Origin: Hydractinia symbiolongicarpus
Lineage: Eukaryota; Cnidaria; Hydrozoa; Anthoathecata; Hydractiniidae
Length of the DNA stretch: 64,000 bases
Direction of reading: 5' to 3'
Assembly (NCBI RefSeq): GCF_029227915.1
Contig: NC_079886.1
Coordinates: 28,684,501 to 28,748,500, forward strand
Part shown: positions 9,128-23,340 of the stretch, piece after piece
Numbering within the stretch: the first letter of the stretch is position 1
Layout: every line of letters starts with the position of its first letter
The notes under the pieces: generated by a model
Database searches by the model: none
What the model was told of the DNA's origin: nothing
Seen by the model: only the letters and a program-made list of their open reading frames with translations
Program-made: the position numbers and the translations under genes

Positions 9128-11650
9128 TAAAACGCATGACACTTGTAGTTTTCAAAAATGATTTCATTTTTGATGAGACGCTGAATAAAAGAAGTTTAAT
9201 CGCCGGCAAACGAAAACCCGCGATTTCCCGTAAATCCCGGGCTTGGCCTGTATAGTCGAATGTATACAAAGAAAGTACCCAGGGAGTAAACTCATTTCCC
9301 GAACGATTTTTTAAATTATTTTTTTACCACTAAGACGCATGAGACTTGTAGTTTTTAAAAATGATTTAATTTTTGATGAGACGCTGAATAAAAGGAGTTT
9401 AATCGCCGGCAAACGAAAACCCGCGATTTCCCGTAAATCCCAGACTCGGCCCGTATAGTCAAAAGTATACAAAGAAAGTACCCAGGGAGTAAACTCATTT
9501 CCCGAACGATTCTTTAAATTATTTTTTCACCATTAAAGCGCATGAGACTTGTAGTTTTCAAAACTGATTTCATTTTTGATGAGACGCTGAATAAAAGGAG
9601 TTTAATCGCCGGCAAACGAAAACCCGCGCTTTCCCGTGTATCCCGGACTCGGCCCGTATAGTCGAATGTATACAAAGAAAGTACCCAGGGAGTAAACTCA
9701 TTTTCCGAACGATTTTTTAAATTATTTTTTTACCACTAAGACACATGAGACTTGTCGTTTTCAAAAATGATTTCATTTTTGATGAGACGCTGAATAAAAG
9801 GAGTTTAATTGCCGGCAAACGAAAACCCACGATTTCCCGTAAATCCCGGACTCGGCCCGTATAGTCAAAAGTATACAAAGAAAGTACCCAGGGAGCAAAC
9901 TCATTTCCCGAACGATTCTTTAAATCATTTTACCACCACTAAAACGCATAAGACTTGTAGTTTTGAAAACTGATTTCATTTTTGATGAGACGATGAATAA
10001 AAAGAGTTTAATCTCCGGCAAACGAAAACCCGCGATTTACCCTAAATCCCGGAACCGGCCGGTATAGTCGAATGTATACAAAGAAAGTACGCAGGGAATA
10101 AACTCATTTCCCGAACGATTTTTTCAATTATTTTTTTACCACTAAGACGCATGAGACTTGTAGTTTTTAAAAATGATTTAATTTTTGATGAGACGCTGAA
10201 TAAAAAGAGTTTAATCGCCGGCAAACGAAAACCCGTGATTTCCCGTAAATCCCAGACTCGGCCCGTATAGTCAAAAGTATACAAAGAAAGTACCCAGGGA
10301 GTAAACTCATTTCCCGAACGATTCTTTAAATTATTTTTTCCCTAATAAAACGCATGAGACTTGTAGTTTTCAAAACTGATTTCATTTTTGATGAGACGCT
10401 GAATAAAAGGAGTTTAATCGCCGGCAAACGAAAACCCGCGCTTTCCCGTATATCCCGGACTCGGCCCGTATAGTCGAATGTATACAAAGAAAGTACCCAG
10501 GGAGTAAACTCATTTTCCGAACGATTTTTTAAATTATTTTTTCACCACTAAAACGCACGAGACTTGTAGTTTTCAAAAATGATTTCATTTTTGATGAGAC
10601 GCTGAATAAAAAGAGTTTAATCGCCGGCAAACGAAAACCCGGGAGTTCCCGTAAATCCCGGGCTTGACCCGTATAGTCGAATGTATAGAAAGAAAGTGCC
10701 CAGGGATTAAACTCATTTCCCGAACGATTTTTTAAATTATTTTTTTACCACTAAGACGCATGAGACTTGTAGTTTTCAAAAATGATTTCATTTTTGATAA
10801 GACGCTGAATAAAAGGAGTTTAATCGCCGGCAAACGAAAACCCGCGATTTCCCGTAAATCCCGGACTCGGCCCGTATAGTCAAAAGTATACAAAGAAAGT
10901 ACCCAGGGAGTAAACTCATTTCCCGAACGATTTTTTAAATTATTTTTTTACCACTAAGACGCATGAGACTTGTAGTTTTCAAAAATGATTTCATTTTTGA
11001 TGAGACGCTGAATAAAAGGAGTTTAATCGCCGGCAAACGAAAACGCGCGATTTCCCGTAAATCCCGGAATCGGCCCGTATAGTCAAAAGTATACAAAGAA
11101 AGTACCCAGGGAGTAAACTCATTTCCCGAACGATTCTTTAAATTATTTTTTCACCACTAAAACGCATGAGACTTATAGTTTTCAAAACTGATTTCATTTT
11201 TGATGAGACGCTGAATAAAAGGAGTTTAATCGCCGGCAAACGAAAACCCGCGCTTTCCCGTATATCCCGGACTCGGCCCGTATAGTCGAATGTATACAAA
11301 GAAAGTACCCAGGGAGTAAACTCATTTTCCGAACGATTTTTTAAATTATTTTTTCACTACTAAAACGCATGAGACTTGTAGTTTTCAAAAATGATTTCAT
11401 TTTTGATGAGACGCTGAATAAAAAGAGTTTAATCGCCGGCAAACGAAAACCCGGGAGTTCCTGTAAATCCCGGGCTTGACCCGTATAGTCAAATGTATAG
11501 AAAGAAAGTAAACTGGGAGTAAACTCACTTCCCGAACGATTTTTTAAATTAATTTTTTACCACTAAAACGCATAAGACTTGTAAATTTCAAAAACGATTT
11601 CATTCTTGATGAGACGCTGAATAAAAGGAGTTTAATCTCCGGCAAACGAA
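9128..11650 (-). repeat. Segmental copy of the 609-3,100 block
   Basis: The monomer order from 9,128 matches that from 609 at an offset of about 8,520 bp. Shared rare markers are TTAAAGCG (1,014 and 9,534), GAGCAAACTC, CGATGAATAAAAAG, TTTACCCTAAATCCC, GATAAGACG and AACGCGCGATT. The copy differs at scattered sites (TTGGCCTG against TTGGCCCG, CCTAATAAAACG against CCTATTAAAACG). The 8-mer that is doubled at 1,494-4,710 is single here. Confidence 0.78.
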
Positions 11651-12984
11651 AACCCGCGATTTCCCGTAAATCCCAGACTCGGCCCGTATGGTCAAAAGTA
11701 TACAAAGAAAGTACCCAGGGAGTAAACTCATTTTCCGAACTATTTTTTAAATTATTTTTTTACCACTAAAACGCATGAGACTTGTAGTTTTCAAAAATGA
11801 TTTCATTTGTGATGAGACGCTGAATAAAAGGAGTTTAATCGCAGTCAAACGAAAACCCGGGAGTTCCCGTAAATCTCGGGCTTGACCTGCATAGTCCAAT
11901 GTATAGAAAGAAAGTAAACTGGGAGTAAACTCATTTCCCGAACGATTTTTTAAATTATTTTTTTACCACTAAGACGCATGAGACTTGTAGTTTTCAAAAA
12001 TAATTTCATTTTTGATGAGACGCTGAATAAAAGGAGTTTAATCGCCGGCAAACGAAAACGCGCGATTTCCCGTAAATCCCGGACTCGGCCCGTATAGTCA
12101 AAAGTATACAAAGAAAGTACCCAGGGAGTAAACTCATTTCCCGAACGATTCTTTAAATTATTTTTTCACCACTAAAACGCATGAGACTTATAGTTTTCAA
12201 AACTGATTTCATTTTTGATGAGACGCTGAATAAAAGGAGTTTAATCGCCGGCAAACGAAAACCCGCGCTTTCCCGTATATCCCGGACTCGGCCCGTATAG
12301 TCGAATGTATACAAAGAAAGTACCCAGGGAGTAAACTCATTTTCCGAACGATTTTTTAAATTATTTTTTCACTACTAAAACGCATGAGACTTGTAGTTTT
12401 CAAAAATGATTTCATTTTTGATGAGACGCTGAATAAAAAGAGTTTAATCGCCGGCAAACGAAAACCCGGGAGTTCCTGTAAATCCCGGGCTTGACCCGTA
12501 TAGTCAAATGTATAGAAAGAAAGTAAACTGGGAGTAAACTCACTTCCCGAACGATTTTTTAAATTAATGTTTTACCACTAAAACGCATAAGACTTGTAAA
12601 TTTCAAAAACGATTTCATTCTTGATGAGACGCTGAATAAAAGGAGTTTAATCTCCGGCAAACGAAAACCCGCGATTTCCCGTAAATCCCAGACTCGGCCC
12701 GTATGGTCAAAAGTATACAAAGAAAGTACCCAGGGAGTAAACTCATTTTCCGAACTATTTTTTAAATTATTTTTTTACCACTAAAACGCATGAGACTTGT
12801 AGTTTTCAAAAATGATTTCATTTGTGATGAGACGCTGAATAAAAGGAGTTTAATCGCAGTCAAATGAAAACCCGGGAGTTCCCGTAAATCTCGGGCTTGA
12901 CCCGCATAGTCCAATGTATAGAAAGAAAGTAAACTGGGAGTAAACTCATTTCCCGAACGATTTTTTAAATTATTTTTTTACCAC
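10955..12984 (-). repeat. 1,015-bp 5-monomer HOR, two tandem copies
   Basis: Copies at 10,955-11,969 and 11,970-12,984 share AACGCGCGATT, GAGACTTATAG, TTTTTCACTACTAAAACG, GTTCCTGTAAATC and CTTGTAAATTTC at a constant 1,015-bp offset. Differences are few (CCGGAATCGG against CCGGACTCGG; AATAATTTC against AATGATTTC). A third unit starting at 12,985 diverges in its first monomer. Confidence 0.82.
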
Positions 12985-15900
12985 TAAGACGCATGAGACT
13001 TGTAGTTTTCAAAAATGATTTCATTTTTGATGAGACGCTGAATAAAAGGAGTTTAATCGCTGGCAAACGAAAACCCGCGATTTCCTGTAAATCCCGGACT
13101 CGGCCCGTATAGTCAAAAGTATACAAAGAAAGTACCCAGGGATTAAACTCATTTCCCGAACGATTCTTTAAATTATTTTTTCAGCACTAAAACGCATGAG
13201 ACTTGTAGTTTTCAAAACTGATTTCATTTTTGATGAGACGCTGAATAAAAGGAGTTTAATCGCCGGCAAACGAAAACCCGCGCTTTCCCGTATATCCCGG
13301 ACTCGGCCCGTATAGTCGAATGTATAGAAAGAAAGTAAACTGGGAGTAAACTCATTTCCCGAACGATTTTTTAAATTAATTTTTTACCACTAAAACGCAT
13401 AAGACTTGTAGTTTTCAAAAACGATTTTATTCTTGATGAGACGCTGAATAAAAGGAGTTTAATCTCCGGCAAACGAAAACCCGCGATTTCCCGTAAATCC
13501 CAGACTCGGCCCGTATAGACAAATGTATACAAATAAAGTACGCAGGGAGTAAACTCATTTCCCGAACGATTCTTTAAATTATTTTTCACCACTAAAACGC
13601 ATAAGACTTGTAGTTTTCAAAACTGATTTCATTTTTGATGAGACGCTGAATAAAAGAAGTTTAATCGCCGGCAAACGAAAACCCGCGATTTCCCGTAAAT
13701 CCCGGGCTTGGCCCGTATAGTCGAATGTATACAAAGAAAGTACCCAGGGAGTAAACTCATTTCCCGAACGATTTTTTAAATTATTTTTTCACCACTAAAA
13801 CGCATGAGACTTGTAGTTTTCAAAAATGATTTCATTTTTGATGAGACGCTGAATAAAAGGAGTTTAATCGCCGGCAAACGAAAACCCGGGAGTTCCCGTA
13901 AATCCCGGGCTTGACCCGTATAGTCGAATGTAGAGAAAGAAAGTAAACTGGGAGTAAACTCATTTCCCGAACGATTTTTTAAATTAATTTTTTACCACTA
14001 AAACGCATAAGACTTGTAGTTTTCAAAAACGATTTCATTCTTGATGAGACGCTGAATAAAAGGAGTTTAATCTCCGGCAAACGAAAACCCGCGATTTCCC
14101 GTAAATCCCAGACACGGCCCGTATGGTCAAAAGTATACAAAGAAAGTACCCAGGGAGTAAACTCATTTTCCGAACTATTTTTTAAATTATTTTTTTACCA
14201 CTAAAACGCATGAGACTTGTAGTTTTCAAAAATGATTTCATTTGTGATGAGACGCTGAATAAAAAGAGTTTAATCGCCGTCAAACGAGAACCCGGGAGTT
14301 CCCGTAAATCCCGGGCTTGACCCGCATAGTCCAATGTATAGAAAGAAAGTAAACTGGGAGTAAACTCATTTCCCGAACGATTTTTTAAATTATTTTTTTA
14401 CCACTAAGACGCATGAGACTTGTAGTTTTCAAAAATGATTTCATTTTTGATGAGACGCTGAATAAAAGGAGTTTAATCGCCGGCAAACGAAAACCCGCGA
14501 TTTCCCGTAAATCCCGGACTCGGCCCGTATAGTCAAAAGTATACAAAGAAAGTACCCAGGGATTAAACTCATTTCCCGAACGATTCTTTAAATTATTTTT
14601 TCAGCACTAAAACGCATGAGACTTGTAGTTTTCAAAACTGATTTCATTTTTGATGAGACGCTGAATAAAAGGAGTTTAATCGCCGGCAAACGAAAACCCG
14701 CGCTTTCCCGTATATCCCGGACTCGGCCCGTATAGTCGAATGTATAGAAAGAAAGTAAACTGGGAGTAAACTCATTTCCCGAACGATTTTTTAAATTAAT
14801 TTTTTACCACTAAAACGCATAAGACTTGTAGTTTTCAAAAACGATTTTATTCTTGATGAGACGCTGAATAAAAGGAGTTTAATCGCCGGCAAACGAAAAC
14901 CCGGGAGTTCCCGTAAATCCCGGGCTTGACCCGTATAGTCGAATGTATACAAAGAAAGTACCCAGGGAGTAAACTCATTTCCCGAACGATTTTTTAAATT
15001 AATTTTTCACCACTAAAACGCATGAGACTTGTAGTTTTCAAAAACGATTTCATTCTTGATGAGACGCTGAATAAAAGGAGTTTAATCTCCGGCAAACGAA
15101 AACCCGCGATTTCCCGTAAATCCCAGACACGGCCCGTATAGTCAAATGTAAACAAAGAAAGTACGCAGGGAGTAAACTCATTTCCCGAACGATTCTTTAA
15201 ATTATTTTTTCGCCACTAAAACGCATGAGACTTGTAGTTTTCAAAAATGATTTCATTTTTGATGAGACGCTGAATAAAAGAAGTTTAATCGCCGGCAAAC
15301 GAAAACCCGCGATTTCCCGTAAATCCCGGGCTTGGCCCGTATAGTCGAATGTATACAAAGAAAGTACCCAGGGAGTAAACTCATTTCCCGAACGATTTTT
15401 TAAATTATTTTTTACCACTAAGACGCATGAGACTTGTAGTTTTTAAAAATGATTTCATTTTTGATGAGACGCTGAATAAAAGGAGTTTAATCGCCGGCAA
15501 ACGAAAACCCGCGATTTCCCTTAAATCCCAGACTCGGCCCGTATAGTCAAAAGTATACAAAGAAAGTACCCAGGGAGTACACTCATTTCCCGAACGATTC
15601 TTTAAATTATTTTTTCACCATTAAAACGCATGAGACTTGTAGTTTTCAAAACTGATTTCATTTTTGATGAGACGCTGATTAAAAGGAGTTTAATCGCCGG
15701 CAAACGAAAACCCGCGCTTTCCCGTATATCCCGGACTCGACCCGTATAGTCGAATGTATACAAAGAAAGTACCCAGGGAGTAAACTCATTTTCCGAACGA
15801 TTTTTTAAATTATTTTTTTACCACTAAGACGCATGAGACTTGTCGTTTTCAAAAATGATTTCATTTTTGATGAGACGCTGAATAAAAGGAGTTTAATTGC

Positions 15901-16829
15901 CGGCAAACGAAAACCCACGATTTCCCGTAAATCCCGGACTCGGCCCGTATAGTCAAAAGTATACAAAGAAAGTACCCAGGGAGCAAACTCATTTCCCGAA
16001 CGATTCTTTAAATTATTTTTTCACCACTAAAACGCATGAGACTTGTAGTTTTCAAAACTGATTTTATTTTTAATGAGACGCTGAATAAAAGGAGTTTAAT
16101 CGCCGGCAAACGAAAACCCGGGAGTTCCCGTAAATCCCGGGCTTGACCCGTATAGTCGAATGAATAGAAAGAAAGTAAACTGGGAGTAAACTCATTTCCC
16201 AAACGATTTTTTAAATTATTTTTTCACCACTAAAACGCAAAAGACTTGTAGTTTTCAAAAATGATTTCATTTTTGATGAGACGCTGAATAAAAGGAGTTT
16301 AATCTCCGGCAAACGAAAACCCGCGATTTCCCCTAAATCCCGGAACGGGTCGTATAGTCAAAAGTATACAAAGAAAGTACGCAGGGAGTAAACTCATTTC
16401 CCGAACGATTCTTTAAATTATATTTTCACCACTAAAACGCATGACACTTGTAGTTTTTAAAAATGATTTCATTTTTGATGAGACGCTGAATATAAGAAGT
16501 TTAATCGCCGGCAAACGAAAACCTGCGATTTCCCGTAAATCCCGGGCTTGGCCCGTATAGTCGAATGTATACAAAGAAAGTACCCAGGGAGTAAACTCAT
16601 TTCCCGAACGATTTTTTAAATTATTTTTTCACCACTAAAACGCATGAGACTTGTAGTTTTCAAAAATGATTTCATTTTAGATGAGACGCTGAATAAAAGG
16701 AGTTTAATCGCCGGCAAACGAAAACCCGCGCTTTCCCGTATATCCCGGACTCGGCCCGTATAGTCGAATGTATACAAAGAAAGTACCCAGGGAGTAAACT
16801 CATTTTCCGAACGATTTTTTAAATTATTT

Positions 16830-19800
16830 TTTTACCACTAAGACGCATGAGACATGTAGTTTTTAAAAATAATTTCATTTTTGATGAGACGCTGTATAAA
16901 AGAAGTTTAATCGCCGGCAGGGGCTTGGCCCGTATAGTCGAATGTAAACAAAGAAAGCACCCAGGGAGTAAACTCATTTCCATAACCATTTTTTAAATTA
17001 TTTTTTCGCCACTAAAACGCATGAGACTTGTAGTTTTCAAAAATGATTTCATTTTTGATGAGACGCTGAATAAAAGGAGTTTAATCTCCGGCAAACGAAA
17101 ACCCGCGATTTCCCCTAAATCCCAGAACCGGCCCGTATAGTCAAAAGTAAGCAAAGAAAGTACGCAGGGAGTAAACTCATTTCCCGAACGATTCTTTAAA
17201 TTATATTTTCACCACTAAAACGCATGACACTTGTAGTTTTCAAAAATGATTTCATTTTTGATGAGACGCTGAATAAAAGAAGTTTAATCGCCGGCAAACG
17301 AAAACCCGCGATTTCCCGTAAATCCCGGGCTTGGCCCGTATAGTCGAATGTATACAAAGAAAGTACCCAGGGAGTAAACTCATTTCCCGAACGATTTTTT
17401 AAATTATTTTTTTACCACTAAGACGCATGAGACTTGTAGTTTTTAAAAATGATATCATTTTTGATGAGACGCTGAATAAAAGGAGTTTAATCGTCGGCAA
17501 ACGAAAACCCGCGATTTCCCGTAAATCCCAGACTCGGCCCGTATAGTCAAAAGTATACAAAGACAGTACCCAGGGAGTACACTCATTTCCCGAACGATTC
17601 TTTAAATTATTTTTTCACCATTAAAACGCATGAGACTTGTAGTTTTCAAAACTGATTTTATTTTTGATGAGACGCTGAATAAAAGGAGTTTAATCGCCGG
17701 CAAACGAAAACCCGCCCTTTCCCGTATATCCCGGACTCGACCCGTATAGTCGAATGTATACAAAGAAAGTACCCAGGGAGTAAACTCATTTCCCGAACGA
17801 TTCTTCAAATTATATTTTCACCACTAAAACGCATGACACTTGCAGTTTTTAAAAATAATTTCATTTTTGATGAGACGCTGTATAAAAGAAGTTTAATCGC
17901 CGGCAAGGGCTTGGCCCGTATAGTCGAATGTAAACAAAGAAAGCACCCAGGGAGTAAACTCATTTCCCGAACCATTTTTTAAATTATTTTTTCGCCACTA
18001 AAACGCATGAGACTTGTAGTTTTCAAAAATGATTTCATTTTTGATGAGACGCTGAATAAAAGAAGTTTAATCGCCGGCAAACGAAAACCCGCAATTTCCC
18101 GTAAATCCCAGACTCGGCCCGTATAGTCAAAAGTATACAAAGAAAGTACCCAGGGAGTACACTCATTTCCCGAACGATTCTATAAATTATTTTTTCACCA
18201 TTAAAACGCATGAGACTTGTAGTTTTCAAAACTGATTTTATTTTTGATGAGACGCTGAATAAAAGGAGTTTAATCGCCGGCAAACGAAAACCTGCGATTT
18301 CCCGTAAATCCCGGGCTTGGCCCGTATAGTCGAATGTATACAAAGAAAGTACCCAGGGAGTAAACTCATTTCCCGAACGATTTTTTAAATTATTTTTTCA
18401 CCACTAAAACGCATGAGACTTGTAGTTTTCAAAAATGATTTCATTTTAGATGAGACGCTGAATAAAAGGAGTTTAATCGCCGGCAAACGAAAACCCGCGC
18501 TTTCCCGTATATCCCGGACTCGGCCCGTATAGTCGAATGTATACAAAGAAAGTACCCAGGGAGTAAACTCATTTTCCGAACGATTTTTTAAATTATTTTT
18601 TTACCACTAAGACGCATGAGACATGTAGTTTTTAAAAATAATTTCATTTTTGATGAGACGCTGTATAAAAGAAGTTTAATCGCCGGCAGGGGCTTGGCCC
18701 GTATAGTCGAATGTAAACAAAGAAAGCACCCAGGGAGTAAACTCATTTCCCGAACCATTTTTTAAATTATTTTTTCGCCACTAAAACGCATGAGACTTGT
18801 AGTTTTCAAAAATGATTTCATTTTTGATGAGACGCTGAATAAAAGGAGTTTAATCTCCGGCAAACGAAAACCCGCGATTTCCCCTAAATCCCAGAACCGG
18901 CCCGTATAGTCAAAAGTAAGCAAAGAAAGTACGCAGGGAGTAAACTCATTTCCCGAACGATTCTTCAAATTATATTTTCACCACTAAAACGCATGACACT
19001 TGTAGTTTTCAAAAATGATTTCATTTTTGATGAGACGCTGAATAAAAGAAGTTTAATCGCCGGCAAACGAAAACCCGCGATTTCCCGTAAATCCCGGGCT
19101 TGGCCCGTATAGTCGAATGTATACAAAGAAAGTACCCAGGGAGTAAACTCATTTCCCGAACGATTTTTTAAATTATTTTTTTACCACTAAGACGCATGAG
19201 ACTTGTAGTTTTTAAAAATGATATCATTTTTGATGAGACGCTGAATAAAAGGAGTTTAATCGTCGGCAAACGAAAACCCGCGATTTCCCGTAAATCCCAG
19301 ACTCGGCCCGTATAGTCAAAAGTATACAAAGAAAGTACCCAGGGAGTACACTCATTTCCCGAACGATTCTTTAAATTATTTTTTCACCATTAAAACGCAT
19401 GAGACTTGTAGTTTTCAAAACTGATTTTATTTTTGATGAGACGCTGAATAAAAGGAGTTTAATCGCCGGCAAACGAAAACCCGCCCTTTCCCGTATATCC
19501 CGGACTCGACCCGTATAGTCGAATGTATACAAAGAAAGTACCCAGGGAGTAAACTCATTTCCCGAACGATTCTTCAAATTATATTTTCACCACTAAAACG
19601 CATGACACTTGTAGTTTTTAAAAATAATTTCATTTTTGATGAGACGCTGTATAAAAGAAGTTTAATCGCCGGCAAGGGCTTGGCCTGTATAGTCGAATGT
19701 AAACAAAGAAAGCACCCAGGGAGTAAACTCATTTCCCGAACCATTTTTTAAATTATTTTTTCGCCACTAAAACGCATGAGACCTGTAGTTTTCAAAAATG

Positions 19801-21940
19801 ATTTCATTTTTGATGAGACGCTGAATAAAAGGAGTTTAATCTCCGGCAAACGAAAACCCGCGATTTCCCGTAAATCCCGGGCTTGGCCCGTATAGTCGAA
19901 TGTATACAAAGAAAGTACCCAGGGAGTAAACTCATTTCCCGAACGATTTTTTAAATTATTTTTTTACCACTAAGACGCATGAGACTTGTAGTTTTTAAAA
20001 ATGATATCATTTTTGATGAGACGCTGAATAAAAGAAGTTTAATCGTCGGCAAACGAAAACCCGCGATTTCCCGTAAATCCCAGACTCGGCCCGTATAGTC
20101 AAAAGTATACAAAGAAAGTACCCAGGGAGTACACTCATTTCCCGAACGATTCTTTAAATTATTTTTTCACCATTAAAACGCATGAGACTTGTAGTTTTCA
20201 AAACTGATTTTATTTTTGATGAGACGCTGAATAAAAGGAGTTTAATCGCCGGCAAACGAAAACCCGCCCTTTCCCGTATATCCCGGACTCGACCCGTATA
20301 GTCGAATGTATACAAAGAAAGTACCCAGGGAGTAAACTCATTTCCCGAACGATTCTTCAAATTATATTTTCACCACTAAAACGCATAACACTTGTAGTTT
20401 TTAAAAATAATTTCATTTTTGATGAGACGCTGTATAAAAGAAGTTTAATCGCCGGCAAGGGCTTGGCCCGTATAGTCGAATGTAAACAAAGAAAGCACCC
20501 AGGGAGTAAACTCATTTCCCGAACCATTTTTTAAATTATTTTTTCGCCACTAAAACGCATGAGACTTGTAGTTTTCAAAAATGATTTCATTTTTGATGAG
20601 ACGCTGAATAAAAGGAGTTTAATCTCCGGCAAACGAAAACCCGCGATTTCCCCTAAATCCCAGAACCGGCCCGTATAGTCAAAAGTAAGCAAAGAAAGTA
20701 CGCAGGGAGTAAACTCACTTCCCGAACGATTCTTTAAATTATATTTTCACCACTAAAACGCATGACACTTGTAGTTTTCAAAAATGATTTCATTTTTGAT
20801 GAGACGCTGAATAAAAGAAGTTTAATCGCCGGCAAACGAAAACCCGCAATTTCCCGTAAATCCCAGACTCGGCCCGTATAGTCAAAAGTATACAAAGAAA
20901 GTACCCAGGGAGTACACTCATTTCCCGAACGATTCTATAAATTATTTTTTCACCATTAAAACGCATGAGACTTGTAGTTTTCAAAACTGATTTTATTTTT
21001 GATGAGACGCTGAATAAAAGGAGTTTAATCGCCGGCAAACGAAAACCCGCGATTTCCCGTAAATCCCAGACTCGGCCCGTATAGTCAAAAGTATACAAAG
21101 AAAGTAGCCAGGGAGTACACTCATTTCCCGAACGATTCTTTAAATTATTTTTTCACCATTAAAACGCATGAGACTTGTAGTTTTCAAAACTGATTTTATT
21201 TTTGATGAGACGCTGAATAATAGGAGTTTAATCGCCGGCAAACGAAAACCCGCGCTTTCCCGTATATCCCGGACTCGACCCGTATAGTCGAATGTATACA
21301 AAGAAAGTACCCAGGGAGTAAACTCATTTTCCGAACGATTTTTTAAATTATTCTTTTACCACTAAGACGCATGAGACTTGTCGTTTTCAAAAATGATTTC
21401 ATTTTTGATGAGACGCTGAATAAAAGGAGTTTAATCTCCGGTAAACGAAAACCCGCGATTTCCCCTAAATCCCGGAACGGCCCGTATAGTCAAAAGTATC
21501 CAAAGAAAGTACGCAGGAAGTAAACTCATTTCCCGAACGATTCTTCAAATTATATTTTCACCACTAAAACGCATGACACTTGTAGTTTTTAAAAATAATT
21601 TCATTTTTGATGAGACGCTGTATAAAAGAAGTTTAATCGCCGGCAAGGGCTTGGCCCGTATAGTCGAATGTAAACAAAGAAAGCACCCAGGGAGTAAACT
21701 CATTTCCCGAACCATTTTTTAAATTATTTTTTCGCCACTAAAACGCATGAGACTTGTAGTTTTCAAAAATGATTTCATTTTTGATGAGACGCTGAATAAA
21801 AGGAGTTTAATCTCCGGCAAACGAAAACCCGCGATTTCCCCTAAATCCCAGAACCGGCCCGTATAGTCAAAAGTAAGCAAAGAAAGTACGCAGGGAGTAA
21901 ACTCATTTCCCGAACGATTCTTTAAATTATATTTTCACCA
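16830..21940 (-). repeat. Mixed 4-, 9- and 14-monomer HOR zone with short monomers
   Basis: Identical marker monomers recur at 17,602, 19,371 and 20,154 (spacings 1,769 and 783 bp) and at 18,035 and 20,790 (2,755 bp). These equal 7x203+2x174, 3x203+174 and 11x203+3x174, so full and short monomers are kept in fixed combinations. Short-class junctions lie near 16,919, 17,905, 18,687, 19,674, 20,458 and 21,645. Block order is shuffled, consistent with repeated unequal exchange. Confidence 0.78.
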
Positions 21941-23340
21941 CTAAAACGCATGACACTTGTAGTTTTCAAAAATGATTTCATTTTTGATGACACGCTGAAT
22001 AAAAGAAGTTTAATCGCCGGCAAACGAAAACCCGCGATTTCCCGTAAATCCCGGGCTTGGCCCGTATAGTCGAATGTATACAAAGAAAGTACCCAGGGAG
22101 TAAACTCATTTCCCGAACGATTTTTTAAATTATTTTTTTACCACTAAGACGCATGAGACTTGTAGTTTTTAAAAATGATTTCATTTTTGATGAGACGCTG
22201 AATAAAAGGAGTTTAATCGCCGGCAAACGAAAACCCGCGATTTCCCGTAAATCCCAGACTCGGCCCGTATAGTCAAAAGTATACAAAGAAAGTACCCAGG
22301 GAGTACACTCATTTCCCGAACGATTCTTTAAATTATTTTTTCACCATTAAAACGCATGAGACTTGTAGTTTTCAAAACTGATTTTATTTTTGATGAGACG
22401 CTGAATAAAAGGAGTTTAATCGCCGGCAAACGAAAACCCGCGCTTTCCGGTATATCCCGGACTCGACCGTATAGTCGAATGTATACAAAGAAAGTACCCA
22501 GGGAGTAAACTCATTTTCCGAACGATTTTTTAAATTATTTTTTTACCACTAAGACGCATGAGACTTGTCGTTTTCAAAAATGATTTCATTTTTGATGAGA
22601 CGCTGAATAAAAGGAGTTTAATTGCCGGCAAACGAAAACCCACGATTTCCCGTAAATCCCGGACTCGGCCCGTATAGTCAAAAGTATACAAAGAAAGTAC
22701 CCAGGGAGCAAACTCATTTCCCGAACGATTCTTTAAATTATTTTTTCACCACTAAAACGCATGAGACTTGTAGTTTTCAAAACTGATTTCATTTTTAATG
22801 AGACGCTGAATAAAAGGAGTTTAATCGCCGGCAAACGAAAACCCGGGAGTTCCCGTAAATCCCGGGCTTGACCCGTATAGTCGAATGAATAGAAAGAAAG
22901 TAAACTGGGAGTAAACTCATTTCACAAACGATTTTTTAAATTATTTTTTTACCACTAAAACGCATAAGACTTGTAGTTTTCAAAAATGATTTCATTTTTG
23001 ATGAGACGCTGAATAAAAGGAGTTTAATCTCCGGCAAACGAAAACCTGCGATTTCCCCTTAATCCCAGAACGGCCCGTATAGTCAAAAGTATACAAAGAA
23101 AGTACGCAGGGAGTAAACTCATTTCCCGAACGATTCTTTAAATTATATTTTCACCACTAAAACGCATGACACTTGTAGTTTTCAAAAATGATTTCATTTT
23201 TGATGAGACGCTGAATATAAGAAGTTTAATCGCCGGCAAACGAAAACCCGGGAGTTCCCGTAAATCCCGCGCTTGACCCGTATAGTCGAATGTATAGAAA
23301 GAAAGTAAACTGGGAGTAAACTCATTTCCCGAACGATTTT

